Positions 1-7,959 of a stretch of DNA of 64,000 nucleotides are shown here, one piece after another. Position numbers and translations under genes: made by a program. The stretch covers positions 248,001 to 312,000 of the forward strand of contig NZ_CP007453.1 in the NCBI RefSeq assembly GCF_000597865.1. The letters are read 5' to 3'. The notes below the pieces were generated by a model. That model searched no databases. It worked only from the letters and a program-made list of their open reading frames with translations, and was not told the origin of the DNA. Within the stretch, counting starts at the first letter, position 1, and each line of letters opens with the position of its first letter. The stretch is from Peptoclostridium acidaminophilum DSM 3953 (GTDB lineage: Bacteria; Bacillota; Clostridia; Peptostreptococcales; Peptostreptococcaceae).

Positions 1-2
1 GA

Positions 3-62
3 AACCTGCACGATGAAACCATGGAGCTTATTGTAGTAAAGGCGCCTGCTCCGAAAAATTAA
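3..62 (+). CDS. C-terminal end of an upstream gene (partial)
   Basis: An open frame enters from the left edge and ends at TAA 60-62. The visible tail is 19 residues ending VVKAPAPKN. The other two forward frames are closed almost at once, and an intrinsic terminator follows about 30 bp later, which supports a real gene end. The family cannot be named from so short a piece. Confidence 0.5.
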   Translation, partial: NLHDETMELIVVKAPAPKN

Positions 63-92
63 TAGAGCAATAAGGCTTGTATAAAAAATAAG

Positions 93-128
93 GCTTTCGA
101 TGTTATTTGACAACTTCGAAAGCTTTTT
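93..128 (+). terminator. Intrinsic terminator of the upstream gene
   Basis: Perfect 8-bp stem GCTTTCGA/TCGAAAGC with a 15-nt loop followed by TTTTT. It separates the gene cut by the left edge from the exporter operon. Confidence 0.8.
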
Positions 129-207
129 CATTAGGGATTACAAAGCTATATGATAATAAAATATCCGCTAGAGTGGTACTTTTAGGAAAAACAGGGGGGC
201 GTGTCAG

Positions 208-1368
208 ATGAAATCAAGAAAATATTTGAAGTTTGGAATGCTAGCTATAATATTGATTTTCGTGGTTTCGTATATTCTTTACGAGAAAGGCGTGTTTGGG
301 CCGCAAAAGGTTGTTGGAGCGCAAGTCGCAGTAGGCACGCTTAAACCGACGGTGTTTGGAATTGGCACAGTTAATGCAAAGATGAATTTTAACGTTGGGC
401 CGACCCAATCGGGCAAAATTCTAAAACTATATGTAGACCAAGGGGATTATGTCAAAGCAGGTCAAATAATCGGAGAAATGGACCCTGGTGATCTCGAACA
501 GAATATAGCCAGCGCTCATGCGGCGCTAGTTAATAGTCAGTACAGTGCGGAAACTGCAAAAGCGCAGATTCAAGCTGCGGAGAGTGTTAATGAACTAGCG
601 CAGGTGACGGCAGCGCGCCATGCCAAACTTTTTGAAAGTGGTGCGATAAGCAGAGAATCGCTGGAATCTAAAGAAAAAGATGCCCAGGTTGCGCAGGCAT
701 CTTTGGATTCGGCGATATCGACTTACCAGGCGGCTCAAAGCAGGGTGGTTCAAGCAGTTGCAGACCATCAAAAAATGATTGAACAGAAAAAGGATCTTTT
801 GTTGATCAGCCCGGTGGACGGCGTTGTAGTTTCGCGGCAAACTGAAAAAGGGAGCACAGTGATTGCAGGGCAAACCGTTTTTAATATTATTGACCCGAAA
901 ACACTCTGGGTACAGACTAGAATTGATCAATCACGTTTCAGTGGCATTGAGATTGGACAAACAGCAGAAATCAGGCTGCGCTCCCATAAAGAGGCTCTGC
1001 AGGGGGAAGTGGCTCGCCTTCAGGTGCAGGGAGATACAGTGACTGAAGAAAGGTTTGTTGATGTCAAACTTAATAGTGCGTCTGCGAAGATTCTTTTGGG
1101 GGACTCGGCTGATGTGACTATACAGCTGCCTGTGGCGGAAAACGCGCTGTATGTTCCGGCGGCGGCCGTTAAAACAATTGACGGTGCAGACTGCGTCTGG
1201 GTGGTGAAAAATGAAAAAGTCTATAGTAGAAAAGTAAAAACCGGAGTTCAGACTGTAGAAGGCGAAGTTCAAATTTTGGAGGGGCTTGCTCAGGAAGAAA
1301 CTGTCATTACGTACAGCAAGGCTCAGCTTGTTGAGGGAACAAAGGTCAGGCTGGTGCCGGCGCTATGA
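208..1368 (+). CDS. HlyD/MacA-type membrane fusion (adaptor) protein of an ABC exporter
   Basis: Adaptor subunit that would link the inner-membrane permease to the cell exterior. Length is 386 aa. One N-terminal membrane anchor (about residues 9-27) is followed by a lipoyl/barrel-sandwich half (GKILKLYVDQGDYVKAGQ), a helical hairpin (about 95-195, rich in A, Q and E), the second lipoyl half (LISPVDGVVVSRQTEKGS) and a beta-barrel domain. The start is chosen from GGGGGG about 10 nt upstream. The stop overlaps the permease start (ATGA), so the two are translationally coupled. With the next two genes this forms a DevBCA/MacAB-like three-component exporter. The substrate cannot be told from sequence. 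With no outer membrane expected in a Clostridium-like host, an adaptor here probably acts at the membrane-wall interface. Confidence 0.85.
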   Translation: MKSRKYLKFGMLAIILIFVVSYILYEKGVFGPQKVVGAQVAVGTLKPTVFGIGTVNAKMNFNVGPTQSGKILKLYVDQGDYVKAGQIIGEMDPGDLEQNIASAHAALVNSQYSAETAKAQIQAAESVNELAQVTAARHAKLFESGAISRESLESKEKDAQVAQASLDSAISTYQAAQSRVVQAVADHQKMIEQKKDLLLISPVDGVVVSRQTEKGSTVIAGQTVFNIIDPKTLWVQTRIDQSRFSGIEIGQTAEIRLRSHKEALQGEVARLQVQGDTVTEERFVDVKLNSASAKILLGDSADVTIQLPVAENALYVPAAAVKTIDGADCVWVVKNEKVYSRKVKTGVQTVEGEVQILEGLAQEETVITYSKAQLVEGTKVRLVPAL

Positions 1369-2513
1369 TAAATTTGGCGATTCGTGACATTCGGCACAGC
1401 TGGTGGCGTTATTCTCTTACCGGAATAATTCTGGGGCTGTTGATTGCAACTACAATTACAATGTTTGGCATTTACAGGGGCATGGTTGCTGACGCGGTTG
1501 CACTTCCTGCAAAGTCGGGTGCTGATATATGGGTTGTACAAAAGGACACACTGGGGCCATATGCGGAAGCCTCTTCTCTTTATTCTGATGAGCAGCTTGG
1601 GTTAGCGGGATTTCCAGGAGTTTCAGAAGCTGCCAATGTGCTCTATTTCACTTTGCAGGTGCAGAGGGGAGCTGATGATGTTAGGGTCATGATTGCTGGA
1701 TATGAGGATGGAAAAATTGGACAGCCGACTAGTATCATTGCAGGACGGCCAATTGTCAAATCAAAATACGAAGCTGTGGCCGACGCAAGCAGCGGATTTG
1801 AAATAGGTGACAAGCTCTTGATACGGCGCAACGAGTATACGGTTGTAGGTTTAACCGAACGAATGACAAGCACGGGCGGAGACCCTATTGTATTCCTTCG
1901 ATTAAAAGACGCACAGGAGGTTCAATTCGATGAAGATAATACTTCCATTTACAATGACCGGAAGAGAAGTAATCAAAATGAGAGTAATGAGTTTGCCAAA
2001 TATAAAGCCAATGCGATTCTAGTTAAGGCTGCAGATGGGTGGGACCCAAAGCAGGTGGCTGCAAGCATCAAACAGTGGAAGCATTTTGAAGCGTATACAT
2101 ACCAGGAAATGGAACAAATACTATTGTCGAAAACAATTGAAAAGGCTGCCAATCAGATCGGTCTTTTTCTGGTGATTCTAGAAATTGTAAGCGCCGCCAT
2201 AGTAGCTCTTTTAATTTACACTATGACCATGGGTAAATTGAAGGAAATTGCTGTTTTAAAGCTGATTGGTGCTAACAATAGTCTGATAATGATGATGATA
2301 CTGCAGGAATCGTGGGGTATTGGAATTATCGGCTATACAATAGGCGCAATCGTTTCTGCGCTGTGGGTTCCGGTTTTCCCGCGGTATGTAGTGTACAGTA
2401 CCGACATTAGAGTGATAACATTTGCCATAACGATGGCAATATGCACTCTTGCGAGTATAATCAGCATTCGGGCAGCTATAAAAGTTGAACCGGCATCGGC
2501 AATTGGAGGTTAA
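1365..2513 (+). CDS. FtsX/DevC-type ABC transporter permease
   Basis: Integral membrane permease, 382 aa, of the FtsX/MacB class. An N-terminal transmembrane helix (about 16-38) is followed by a large extracytoplasmic domain (about 45-255) and three C-terminal helices (about 267-290, 308-335, 345-370). This is the usual four-helix topology of the family. It overlaps the adaptor gene by 4 nt, and the ATPase start lies 2 nt after its stop, so all three are one operon. Together they would use ATP hydrolysis to drive extracytoplasmic movement or export of a lipid, peptide or drug-like substrate; which one is not visible. DevC-like annotation fits because the ATPase partner is a separate protein, unlike MacB. 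Confidence 0.82.
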   Translation: MINLAIRDIRHSWWRYSLTGIILGLLIATTITMFGIYRGMVADAVALPAKSGADIWVVQKDTLGPYAEASSLYSDEQLGLAGFPGVSEAANVLYFTLQVQRGADDVRVMIAGYEDGKIGQPTSIIAGRPIVKSKYEAVADASSGFEIGDKLLIRRNEYTVVGLTERMTSTGGDPIVFLRLKDAQEVQFDEDNTSIYNDRKRSNQNESNEFAKYKANAILVKAADGWDPKQVAASIKQWKHFEAYTYQEMEQILLSKTIEKAANQIGLFLVILEIVSAAIVALLIYTMTMGKLKEIAVLKLIGANNSLIMMMILQESWGIGIIGYTIGAIVSALWVPVFPRYVVYSTDIRVITFAITMAICTLASIISIRAAIKVEPASAIGG

Positions 2514-2515
2514 CA

Positions 2516-3229
2516 ATGAAACCAGCGATTATGATGGAAGGAATAAAGAAAAGATACGGGAAAGGAGCAACCGCAGTAGATGCATTGCGGGGCGTGAATA
2601 TGGCTGTCTTTCCCGGAGAAGTCATTGGACTTATAGGACCCAGCGGATCTGGAAAAACAACATTGCTGCAATGTCTGGGGGCAATTATTGATCCAACTGC
2701 TGGACGAATTGAACTTGGAGATGAGGCGATTTATGATGGCGGCTGGTTAATCAAGGATGTACGTGCCCTTAGGCGAGACAAGATTGGTTTCATGTTTCAA
2801 GCTCCGCATTTAATCCCTTTTATGACAAATATTGAGAATGTGGCCATGCCAATGCTATTGGCGGGAAGACCTTATGAAGAGGCACGATATAGGGCTATGG
2901 AATTGCTGACTACTCTGGATATAGCAGACAAAGCGGAGTTTAAATCGTACCAGCTTTCCGGAGGACAGGCTCAGCGGGTATCTATCGCCAGAGCATTGGC
3001 TAACAATCCGCCAGTGATACTCGCAGACGAGCCCACGGCTCCGCTTGACAGCCGGCGTTCGCTGTCGGTAATTAAATTGCTGAATGATTTGGCTAAACAA
3101 TATGGAACGGCAATAATTGTAGTCACCCATGATGAAGTGATTGTCCCTACATTCAAGAGAATTTATAGAGTGCGGGAAGGGCTGGTATTTGAAGAGCACG
3201 GCGAGGGTAAGGAGCTGAGCTTAGGATAA
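2516..3229 (+). CDS. ABC transporter ATP-binding protein (MacB/DevA/LolD class)
   Basis: Cytoplasmic ATPase of the exporter, 237 aa. Walker A GPSGSGKTT is at about residue 42, the Q-loop region is MFQAPHLIP, the ABC signature is LSGGQAQRVSIARAL, Walker B is VILADEPTAPLD, and the H-loop is VVTHD. The residue before the D-loop is Pro (TAPLDS) where most relatives have Gly or Ala. The start follows the permease stop by 2 nt with GGAGG in front. The family serves FtsX-like permeases in export of lipoproteins, glycolipids or peptides. The 105-bp gap before the next gene has no clear terminator. Confidence 0.9.
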   Translation: MKPAIMMEGIKKRYGKGATAVDALRGVNMAVFPGEVIGLIGPSGSGKTTLLQCLGAIIDPTAGRIELGDEAIYDGGWLIKDVRALRRDKIGFMFQAPHLIPFMTNIENVAMPMLLAGRPYEEARYRAMELLTTLDIADKAEFKSYQLSGGQAQRVSIARALANNPPVILADEPTAPLDSRRSLSVIKLLNDLAKQYGTAIIVVTHDEVIVPTFKRIYRVREGLVFEEHGEGKELSLG

Positions 3230-3335
3230 TAAAGAGAGTACAATTGCTTTATAGAGTAAAAACTGTTGCATAATAATTTTCAGGGTATAAATAAGTATAT
3301 GAAAGCAAAGGGCTTGCGCTCATGGGAGGAAGCAT

Positions 3336-4316
3336 ATGAAGAATTTGAGGGTTGACGACTCTGCCAGGCTTATCGGAACTATAAGATTCGGAGTGGATGC
3401 ATATGTTGCGCAGGGAGCTGTTTTGCGATCAACAGGCGATTCGCTGAGCATAGGTAATGGGAGCTGGGTTCTTGAAAATTCCGTCATAGTAGGATCGCCG
3501 GAGCAGCCTGTCCAAATCGGCAGCAAAACCGTATTTGGACATAAGTGTATAGTCATAGGCGCACAAATCGGGGACCTGTGTGAAGTAGGTAACGGAACAA
3601 TTTTTCTTCCTGGCTCCAGGGTGGGCAACTGGTGCATATTCGGAGAAGGAACAATAATACCTCCAGGAAAAGTTATTCCCGACGAGTCTGTAGTTGTCGG
3701 AAGGCCTGGGCGCATAATAAGGAAGCTGACAGATAAGGACGCTGATATGATTTCAAGAATGCGGGGCTACGATACGAGTCTCAAGCCTCTAACGGAACAT
3801 ATAATAAAATCCGAGTCAAGGGAGGCTGGAAAAGTGGGAAAAATATATAGGTTCGGCACAAAAGTTCCAGTAATTGATGAATCAGCATACATATACGATT
3901 CGGCGGAAATCACAGGTGATGTTGTAATAGGCAGCAATTCGGTTGTGGCATCAGGAGTCAGAATAATTGGCAACACCCACGGCCCTGTGAGAATAGGCAA
4001 CAATGTTCAAATACATGAAAATTCTGTGCTTCACCTGCTGCCTGATAATGAGCTTATAATCGAAGACAATGTAACAATAGGTCCAGGGTGCATAATACAC
4101 GGCACCACAATAGGCTTCAACACGGTAATAGAGTCAGGGGCCATAGTGTGCGATTACAGTAGGCTTGGAAGAAACGTGCTGGTCAAATCGGGAAGTCTTG
4201 TAAAGCAAAGAAGCGTTTTTTCAGACAATCAGATAGTGGAAGGATTTCCTGCGGCAGTTGTGGGAGAAAATACGGATGTGATGGAAAGACCTGACTGGGC
4301 AATCAGAGACATATAA
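3336..4316 (+). CDS. Tandem left-handed beta-helix (hexapeptide repeat) protein
   Basis: 326 aa made of two hexapeptide-repeat domains (about residues 1-130 and 170-315) joined by a helical linker. Each contains repeated (L/I/V)-G-x4 units typical of gamma-carbonic anhydrases and acyl/sugar O-transferases. The first domain has the His of a GHKCIVIGAQIG element but not the following His of the gamma-carbonic anhydrase triad. The second has GPGCIIHGTTIG, keeping the other His but with Pro in the first position. Neither domain therefore seems to hold a complete zinc triad alone. GGAGG precedes the ATG. Function is unknown: it could be a degenerate carbonic anhydrase-like protein, a transferase or a scaffold. 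It is followed at 14 nt by a small membrane protein. Confidence 0.7.
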   Translation: MKNLRVDDSARLIGTIRFGVDAYVAQGAVLRSTGDSLSIGNGSWVLENSVIVGSPEQPVQIGSKTVFGHKCIVIGAQIGDLCEVGNGTIFLPGSRVGNWCIFGEGTIIPPGKVIPDESVVVGRPGRIIRKLTDKDADMISRMRGYDTSLKPLTEHIIKSESREAGKVGKIYRFGTKVPVIDESAYIYDSAEITGDVVIGSNSVVASGVRIIGNTHGPVRIGNNVQIHENSVLHLLPDNELIIEDNVTIGPGCIIHGTTIGFNTVIESGAIVCDYSRLGRNVLVKSGSLVKQRSVFSDNQIVEGFPAAVVGENTDVMERPDWAIRDI

Positions 4317-4330
4317 GAGGAGTGGTTGTT

Positions 4331-4546
4331 ATGATTAATTTCAACATTGTTAAAAAAGTCATGGATGCAACAAAAAAGTATACTATATTAGATTATGGTT
4401 TTTTTAAATTCCTTATGATAACATGCGGCATACTGCTAGGTGTGTATTTTACTGAAACCATATTAAGCTTCATATGGTTGATATGGATAGTATTCGCAGT
4501 ATCTGCTGTTTGGATGACTTACAAAATATTCAAATATACAAAATAG
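4331..4546 (+). CDS. Small two-helix membrane protein, unknown function
   Basis: 71 aa if started at ATG 4331, which lies about 8 nt from AAGAGGAG; a GTG at 4322 is in frame but sits inside that ribosome site. A basic N-terminus (about 1-20) is followed by two hydrophobic segments (about 25-43 and 46-63) and a short basic tail KIFKYTK. No family is recognised. It follows the hexapeptide-repeat gene by 14 nt and is closed by a terminator, so the two probably form one transcript. Confidence 0.55.
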   Translation: MINFNIVKKVMDATKKYTILDYGFFKFLMITCGILLGVYFTETILSFIWLIWIVFAVSAVWMTYKIFKYTK

Positions 4547-4568
4547 CTCATATAGCAGTTGTACAATG

Positions 4569-4598
4569 AAAGCCGCCGGGATGAGCCTGGCGGCTTTT
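4569..4598 (+). terminator. Intrinsic terminator
   Basis: 8-bp GC-rich stem AAGCCGCC/GGCGGCTT with TTTT, ending the hexapeptide-repeat/small membrane protein unit. Confidence 0.75.
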
Positions 4599-4809
4599 GG
4601 TATGGTATCTGCGCTTGATAGCGTTTACTGTTTCTCAAAAAAATGATTGATCCACTGTGAAATTAACGCAGTCCTTTAAAACTAGTCAGGGGAAAAACAC
4701 TGAAAATATCCTGATATTGGATTATTGTGAATGTAAAGCAGAAATAGGGGTAGCATACTAGAATACAGGAACATCAAAATATAATACTATACTATAGGGA
4801 GATGATGGT

Positions 4810-6036
4810 GTGGTTAATGTTGAATCAATCAAATATGTAGTGAACGAGAGCTCAAGAAAAGAAAGGGATCGTAAAGCCCAGGTGGATTTTCTCGACAGGG
4901 AGACAGTGGAGGGAGTAAGAAAATTCCATAAGAGCTTTCCCCAATACAAAAAAACGCCTCTGGCTAGTCTAGACAAGCTGTCGGAGTATCTGGGAGTAAG
5001 CAACATATGGATAAAGGACGAATCCTACAGGTTTGGCCTTAACGCCTTCAAGGTCCTGGGCGGTTCCTATGCGGTGGTCAAATATATTGCGCAAAGGCTC
5101 GGCGTGGATGCTTCGGAGCTTGCCTTTGAAAGGCTCAAATCTCAAGAAATAAGGAAGAGGCTGGGCGTCATAACATTCGTCACTGCCACTGACGGCAACC
5201 ACGGCAGAGGGATAGCCTGGGCGGCCAACCAGCTTGGCCATAAGTCGGTAGTGTTCATGCCGAAGGGCTCCTCTGAAATAAGATTGGAAAACATAAGGAA
5301 AGAGGGCGCAGAGGCTTCCATAACAGATTTAAACTATGATGACGCAGTGAGGCTGGCCGACAAATACGCAAAGGAGCACGGCGGTGTCATGGTGCAGGAC
5401 AGCTCCTGGGAGGGGTACATGGAAATCCCTACCTGGATTATGCAGGGGTACGCAACCATAATGGATGAAGCCATCGAGCAGATCCGGGAGTCGGGCCATG
5501 AAAAACCGACGCACATGTTCCTTCAGGCGGGCGTTGGATCATTTGCCGGAAGCATGCTCGGATGCCTTGTGTCAGAGTTAGGAAATGAGTGGCCAATCAC
5601 TGCTATAGTTGAACCTGATACGGCCGCATGCATATACAAGTCAGCCGAGATAAGCGACGGAGAGCCTCACGCTGTGACGGGTTTCATGCCTACAATAATG
5701 GCAGGACTTGCCTGCGGAGAGCCGAGCCTTGTCAGCTGGGGAATACTAAGAGACTATTCGGATATGTATATATCCTGTCCTGACTTTGTTGCTGCAAGGG
5801 GCATGAGGATACTGGGCAATCCTCTTGGTGATGACCCTAAGGTTGTTTCGGGCGAGTCCGGAGCAGTTGGGCTTGGGATGCTAAGCCTGCTGATGGAGCA
5901 CAAGGACTTAAAGGATATGGCCTCGAAGCTTAAGCTTGATAAGAATTCAAAGATACTCCTAATAAGCACTGAGGGGGATACTGATCCGGAGAACTATAGA
6001 AGTACTGTATGGGATGGCATGTATCCATCTTTTTAA
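4810..6036 (+). CDS. dpaL: Diaminopropionate ammonia-lyase
   Basis: PLP-dependent fold-type II lyase, 408 aa, converting 2,3-diaminopropionate to pyruvate and two ammonia. The PLP lysine is in the LNAFKVLGGSYA motif near residue 80. The substrate/cofactor loop TATDGNHGRGIAWAA (about 126-140) and the glycine-rich phosphate-binding QAGVGSFAG are both present. The GTG start is chosen because AGGGAG lies 8 nt upstream and no in-frame ATG is near. The gene is monocistronic, with 260 bp of upstream spacer and a strong terminator. It would feed pyruvate and ammonia into amino-acid fermentation. Ordinary in length for the family. Confidence 0.9.
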   Translation: MVNVESIKYVVNESSRKERDRKAQVDFLDRETVEGVRKFHKSFPQYKKTPLASLDKLSEYLGVSNIWIKDESYRFGLNAFKVLGGSYAVVKYIAQRLGVDASELAFERLKSQEIRKRLGVITFVTATDGNHGRGIAWAANQLGHKSVVFMPKGSSEIRLENIRKEGAEASITDLNYDDAVRLADKYAKEHGGVMVQDSSWEGYMEIPTWIMQGYATIMDEAIEQIRESGHEKPTHMFLQAGVGSFAGSMLGCLVSELGNEWPITAIVEPDTAACIYKSAEISDGEPHAVTGFMPTIMAGLACGEPSLVSWGILRDYSDMYISCPDFVAARGMRILGNPLGDDPKVVSGESGAVGLGMLSLLMEHKDLKDMASKLKLDKNSKILLISTEGDTDPENYRSTVWDGMYPSF

Positions 6037-6085
6037 TTGAAACAAGATGATAGGTTAGACAAAAATAATATTCTGGCGTTTAGTT

Positions 6086-6123
6086 GCCTGGAAAGCTTTG
6101 ACCATAAGCCTTCCAGGCTTTTT
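6086..6123 (+). terminator. Terminator of dpaL; copy A of a repeated hairpin
   Basis: Stem GCCTGGAA/TTCCAGGC (8 bp) extended by AAGC/GC pairing, then TTTTT. Almost the same hairpin, including flanking GTTG and both AGC tracts, recurs on the minus strand at 52745-52787. Confidence 0.8.
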
Positions 6124-6130
6124 ATATTGA

Positions 6131-7384
6131 TTATTTAAAATATCCCTTTATCTCATCCTCAAAATGCTTTATTGCTGAAAGGAAAGGGGCGGGCTCAGTC
6201 TTGCCAAGACCGCAGAAGGATGAGCCTTTCATGTGCTTGAGTATGCCTGAGAGCCTTTTGAAGTCGGCAGAAGTGGCATTCCCTGACTTCATGAGTTCAA
6301 CAATTCTTACAAGCTGTCTATTGCCCTCCCTGCAAGGTGTGCACTTGCCGCAGGACTCATGGGCGAAGAAGTGGGCTAAAGACTCAAAGTAGTCAAGCAT
6401 GGAGTTGGATTCGTCGGCCACTACAATAGCGCCCGAACCTACTGCAACTCCGATTTCGGCCAGTCCTTCGTAGGAAATCGGTGTATCTATTTGGCTTGCC
6501 GGCACTATGGCGCCTGAAGCGCCTCCTATCTGTACAAATTTGAGAAGCCTGTCTGAGTTGAGCCCTCCTGCAATGTCATATACCACCTCTTTAATGGTGA
6601 TTCCAAAAGGTATCTCGTAAACGCCGGGCTTATTCACCTTGCCCGAAACGCTTATCATCTTTGTGCCTATGCTCCTGTGGGTGCCGTAGCTTCTGTATTC
6701 GCTGTCGTCCCTGACTAGTATTGGCACTATGCTGTAGGACTCCACGTTGTTTAGAAGCGTAGGCAGGTTGTAAAGGCCCACGTTGTTCAGCCTGGGAGGC
6801 TTAATCCTTGGCCTTCCGGCCTTGCCCTCGGTGGACTCAAGCAGTGCAGAGCTCTCGCCGCAAACGTATGCGCCTGCGCCTGAAACCACATTCATTTCCA
6901 TGTTAAGGCCGCTGCCAAGTATATTTTTTCCGAGAAAGCCTCTCTCTTCAGCCTGCCTTATGGCGTTTCTCATCCTGTCATGGAGGTATGAGTACTCTTC
7001 CCTTATATATATCCTGGCGCGGTTCATCTGCGAGCCGCCGCCCACGTATGCACCGATTATCATACCTTCAATTACTCCAAACGGATTATGCTCCAGCAGC
7101 GCCCTGTCCTTGAATGTTCCAGGCTCGCCTTCGTCGGCGTTGCACATTACTCCCTTAACGGGAGCGGGAACACGCAGAGCATGGGTCCATTTCTTGGCAA
7201 CGGAAAAGGCGGCACCGCCCCTTCCCTGAAGGTCGGACCTGTCGAGTATATTTATTATTTTCTCAGGCTTCATGGAAACGGCCTTTTTGAGGCCCTCGAA
7301 GCCGCCCGTAGCTATGTACTCGTCTATAGAATCAGGATTGACACTGTAGAAATTCTTGGATATAACGCTTACGGTTTTACTCAT
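6131..7384 (-). CDS. hymB: NAD-linked hydrogenase subunit HymB (NuoF-like, FMN/NADH)
   Basis: Flavoprotein subunit, 417 aa, homologous to the 51-kDa NuoF subunit. It would bind FMN and NAD(H) and pass electrons to the hydrogenase. Visible motifs are GRGGAAFSVAKKW (NADH/FMN loop, about residue 54), NADEGEPGTFKDR (FMN), and the [4Fe-4S] ligands CGKCTPC plus a later Cys in SSFCGLG. It lacks the N-terminal thioredoxin-like extension and the C-terminal ferredoxin domain found in larger HydB/HndC proteins, so it is the short NuoF form. Its start overlaps hymA by 8 nt with GGGAGGT in front. It is last in the hymC-hymA-hymB operon. Confidence 0.9.
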   Translation of the reverse strand: MSKTVSVISKNFYSVNPDSIDEYIATGGFEGLKKAVSMKPEKIINILDRSDLQGRGGAAFSVAKKWTHALRVPAPVKGVMCNADEGEPGTFKDRALLEHNPFGVIEGMIIGAYVGGGSQMNRARIYIREEYSYLHDRMRNAIRQAEERGFLGKNILGSGLNMEMNVVSGAGAYVCGESSALLESTEGKAGRPRIKPPRLNNVGLYNLPTLLNNVESYSIVPILVRDDSEYRSYGTHRSIGTKMISVSGKVNKPGVYEIPFGITIKEVVYDIAGGLNSDRLLKFVQIGGASGAIVPASQIDTPISYEGLAEIGVAVGSGAIVVADESNSMLDYFESLAHFFAHESCGKCTPCREGNRQLVRIVELMKSGNATSADFKRLSGILKHMKGSSFCGLGKTEPAPFLSAIKHFEDEIKGYFK

Positions 7385-7895
7385 TTTCAGCCACCTCCCT
7401 GCACTCGATTATTATCTGCTTTATCTTTTCCTGGGTGAGGTTGCCGACAACCTTGCCGTTTAGCCTCATTGCCGGAGAAACATCGCACGCGCCAAAGCAA
7501 GGCGTATACTCGAATGTGAACATGCCGTCAGGCGTTGTGCTGCCGATTTTGATTCCAATCTCTGCCTCCAGAGCGTCCTTAACATTTACAGCCTTGTTGA
7601 CAGTGCAGGAAGTACCCTGGCAGAGCTGAACCAGGAATCTGCCCCTAGGCTCAGTAGCTATGGCGTGGTAGAAAGTCGCCACCTCGTATACTTCCTGAGC
7701 CGATATTCCCATTATTTCAGATACGACAAGCATGGCTTCTTTTGAAACGAAGTTACGGCTGCTTTTCGACTGTACATTAAGCAGGATTGCTATTAGATTG
7801 TCCCTTGAGTTGCCCCATTTATCAATAACACTGCCGACAGTTTCATATAGCTCCTGATATTTTTCCTCAACTTTGCTTTTTAAAGGTTTTAGCAT
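7377..7895 (-). CDS. hymA: NAD-linked hydrogenase subunit HymA (NuoE-like, [2Fe-2S])
   Basis: 172-aa thioredoxin-fold [2Fe-2S] protein of the 24-kDa NuoE family. The four ligands are seen as CQGTSC (about residue 95) and CFGAC (about 133). An N-terminal helical region precedes the ferredoxin fold, as usual. GGAGGT lies before the ATG, hymC ends 64 bp upstream, and the end overlaps hymB by 8 nt. It would shuttle electrons between the HymB flavin and the hydrogenase subunit at the cytoplasmic complex. Confidence 0.9.
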   Translation of the reverse strand: MLKPLKSKVEEKYQELYETVGSVIDKWGNSRDNLIAILLNVQSKSSRNFVSKEAMLVVSEIMGISAQEVYEVATFYHAIATEPRGRFLVQLCQGTSCTVNKAVNVKDALEAEIGIKIGSTTPDGMFTFEYTPCFGACDVSPAMRLNGKVVGNLTQEKIKQIIIECREVAENE

Positions 7896-7959
7896 TTTAA
7901 ATACCTCCGATTCAGTCTGTTAATATATGCTTATGGACAAGGCATGTTGAAGTGGAAAT

